Source: DATGQT01 sp033720695 | GTDB taxonomy: Bacteria; Bacteroidota; Rhodothermia; Rhodothermales; Rubricoccaceae | Length of the DNA: 15,798 bases | Assembly: GCA_033720695.1 (NCBI GenBank) | Contig: JAWWCA010000066.1 | Coordinates: 1 to 15,798 of the forward strand | Reading direction: 5' to 3' | Shown here: positions 13,891 to 15,798 of the stretch, piece after piece | How positions within the stretch are numbered: the stretch's first letter is position 1 | Layout of the letters: every line of letters starts with the position of its first letter | The notes under the pieces: model-generated | What the model saw: the letters and a program-made list of their open reading frames with translations, nothing else | The model's database searches: none | What the model was told of the DNA's origin: nothing | Translations under genes and position numbers: made by a program

Positions 13891-14439
13891 TCACTTCTTC
13901 TTGTCGGGCGCGAGCATGATGGTCATGCGGCGGCCCTCCATCTGCGGGGCCTGATCGATCTTCGAGATGTCCGCGAGGTCCTCGATGAACTTCGACAGCA
14001 TGGCCGCGCCACGGTCCTTGTAGATGATGTCGCGGCCGCGGAACTGCACCCAGGCCTTGACCTTGTTGCCCTGCTCGAGGAACTCCCGAGCGTGCTTCAT
14101 CTTGAACTCGTAGTCGTGGTCGTCGGTGTTGGGGCGGAAGCGGACCTCCTTGAGCTCGCCCTGGCGGGCCTGCTTCTTCCGCTGCTCCTTCAGCTTCTTC
14201 TGCTGCTCGTAGCGGTACTTCCCGAAGTCCATGATCTTGGTCACGGGGGGGTCCGCATTGGGCGAGATCTCGACGAGGTCGAGGTTGCGCTGGCGGGCAG
14301 CAGCGAGGGCCTCGTCGATCGGCATGACGCCGAGCTGGCCCTCTTCGGTGACGACGCGCACGGTGGAGGCGCGGATGCTCTCGTTGATGGGGGTCTGCGG
14401 CTCGCGGCGGGGAGCCGGACGGGAACGGCGACGGGCTAT
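13891..14439 (-). CDS. infC: Translation initiation factor IF-3, probable AUA start
   Basis: IF-3 binds the 30S subunit, keeps it apart from 50S and checks the start codon and initiator tRNA. With an AUA start at 14437-14439 the product has 182 residues, the usual length: a basic tail (ARRRSRPAPRREPQTP), the N-domain opening INESIRASTVRVVTEEGQLG, a linker helix (KYRYEQQKKLKEQRKKQAR) and a C-domain with EVRFRPNTDDHDYEFK and KVKAWVQFRGR. No ATG or TTG occurs in frame between the thrS stop and the conserved N-domain. The first canonical codon, GTG at 14361, would remove INESIRAST, which the fold needs. AUA is preceded by GAGAGG at a six-base spacing. E. coli infC likewise starts at a rare codon (AUU), which IF-3 itself discriminates against, giving autoregulation. 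AUC codons at 14376 or 14388 are less likely alternatives. Confidence 0.93.
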   Translation of the reverse strand: MARRRSRPAPRREPQTPINESIRASTVRVVTEEGQLGVMPIDEALAAARQRNLDLVEISPNADPPVTKIMDFGKYRYEQQKKLKEQRKKQARQGELKEVRFRPNTDDHDYEFKMKHAREFLEQGNKVKAWVQFRGRDIIYKDRGAAMLSKFIEDLADISKIDQAPQMEGRRMTIMLAPDKKK

Positions 14440-14445
14440 GGTGAA

Positions 14446-14451
14446 CCTCTC
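14446..14451 (-). promoter_or_regulatory. Shine-Dalgarno sequence that supports the AUA start of infC
   Basis: The minus strand reads GAGAGG, then six bases (TTCACC), then ATA at 14437-14439. The position is ideal for that codon and for no canonical start codon. Most other genes here lack such a sequence. Confidence 0.6.
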
Positions 14452-14472
14452 GGGTGGGTGATGGAGGGGCGG

Positions 14473-14489
14473 CGCGGCCGGCGGCCGCG
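14473..14489 (-). other. Small palindromic hairpin between thrS and infC
   Basis: Seven bases pair (CGCGGCC, three-base loop, GGCCGCG) in the 67-bp gap between the thrS stop and the infC start. There is no T tract. It might hinder read-through or ribosome access, or be chance in GC-rich DNA. Confidence 0.25.
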
Positions 14490-14506
14490 TGCGCGGAGGA
14501 CGGGGG

Positions 14507-15798
<1,292 letters not shown>

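Overview
The window is a very GC-rich bacterial chromosome segment that is almost entirely housekeeping. The gene content, the mostly Shine-Dalgarno-less starts, the TAnnTT-type promoter boxes and the secreted and transport gene types suggest the Bacteroidota/Rhodothermota lineage, perhaps a marine Rubricoccaceae or Rhodothermales relative. That placement is an inference from style and gene order, not from a search. Apart from two permease genes at the left edge, every gene lies on the minus strand.

Read along the minus strand (right to left), the layout is as follows. First comes a translation block: thrS (5' end outside the window), infC, rpmI, rplT, an intrinsic terminator, pheS and pheT. 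This is the same order as the classical thrS-infC-rpmI-rplT-pheS-pheT cluster of Escherichia coli. Next is a cell-division/RNA block: a small coiled-coil protein, zapA, a strongly structured non-coding stretch that I propose is 6S RNA, and rny (RNase Y). Rny is followed with very tight spacing by a sterol-desaturase-type membrane hydroxylase and a PlsY-like acyltransferase, then by ccmF for cytochrome c maturation. After a 300-bp gap there is a secreted protein of unknown function. At the left edge, on the plus strand and convergent with the rest, lie the end of one gene and all of a second gene for metal-ABC-transporter permeases. Both carry a winged-helix-like tail.

The most notable points are: (1) infC appears to start at an AUA codon behind a good Shine-Dalgarno sequence; (2) the zapA-rny gap encodes a folded RNA of about 208 nt on the minus strand, with strand choice supported by G-U pairs in several helices; (3) the fused winged-helix tails on both metal permeases; (4) a textbook terminator just before pheS, at the place of the E. 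coli pheST attenuator; and (5) an identical ten-base box (CTATATTCCG on the minus strand) in front of both the coiled-coil gene and the RNA. I found no mobile element, CRISPR array, phage gene or tRNA/rRNA gene. No wholly new multi-gene system is visible.
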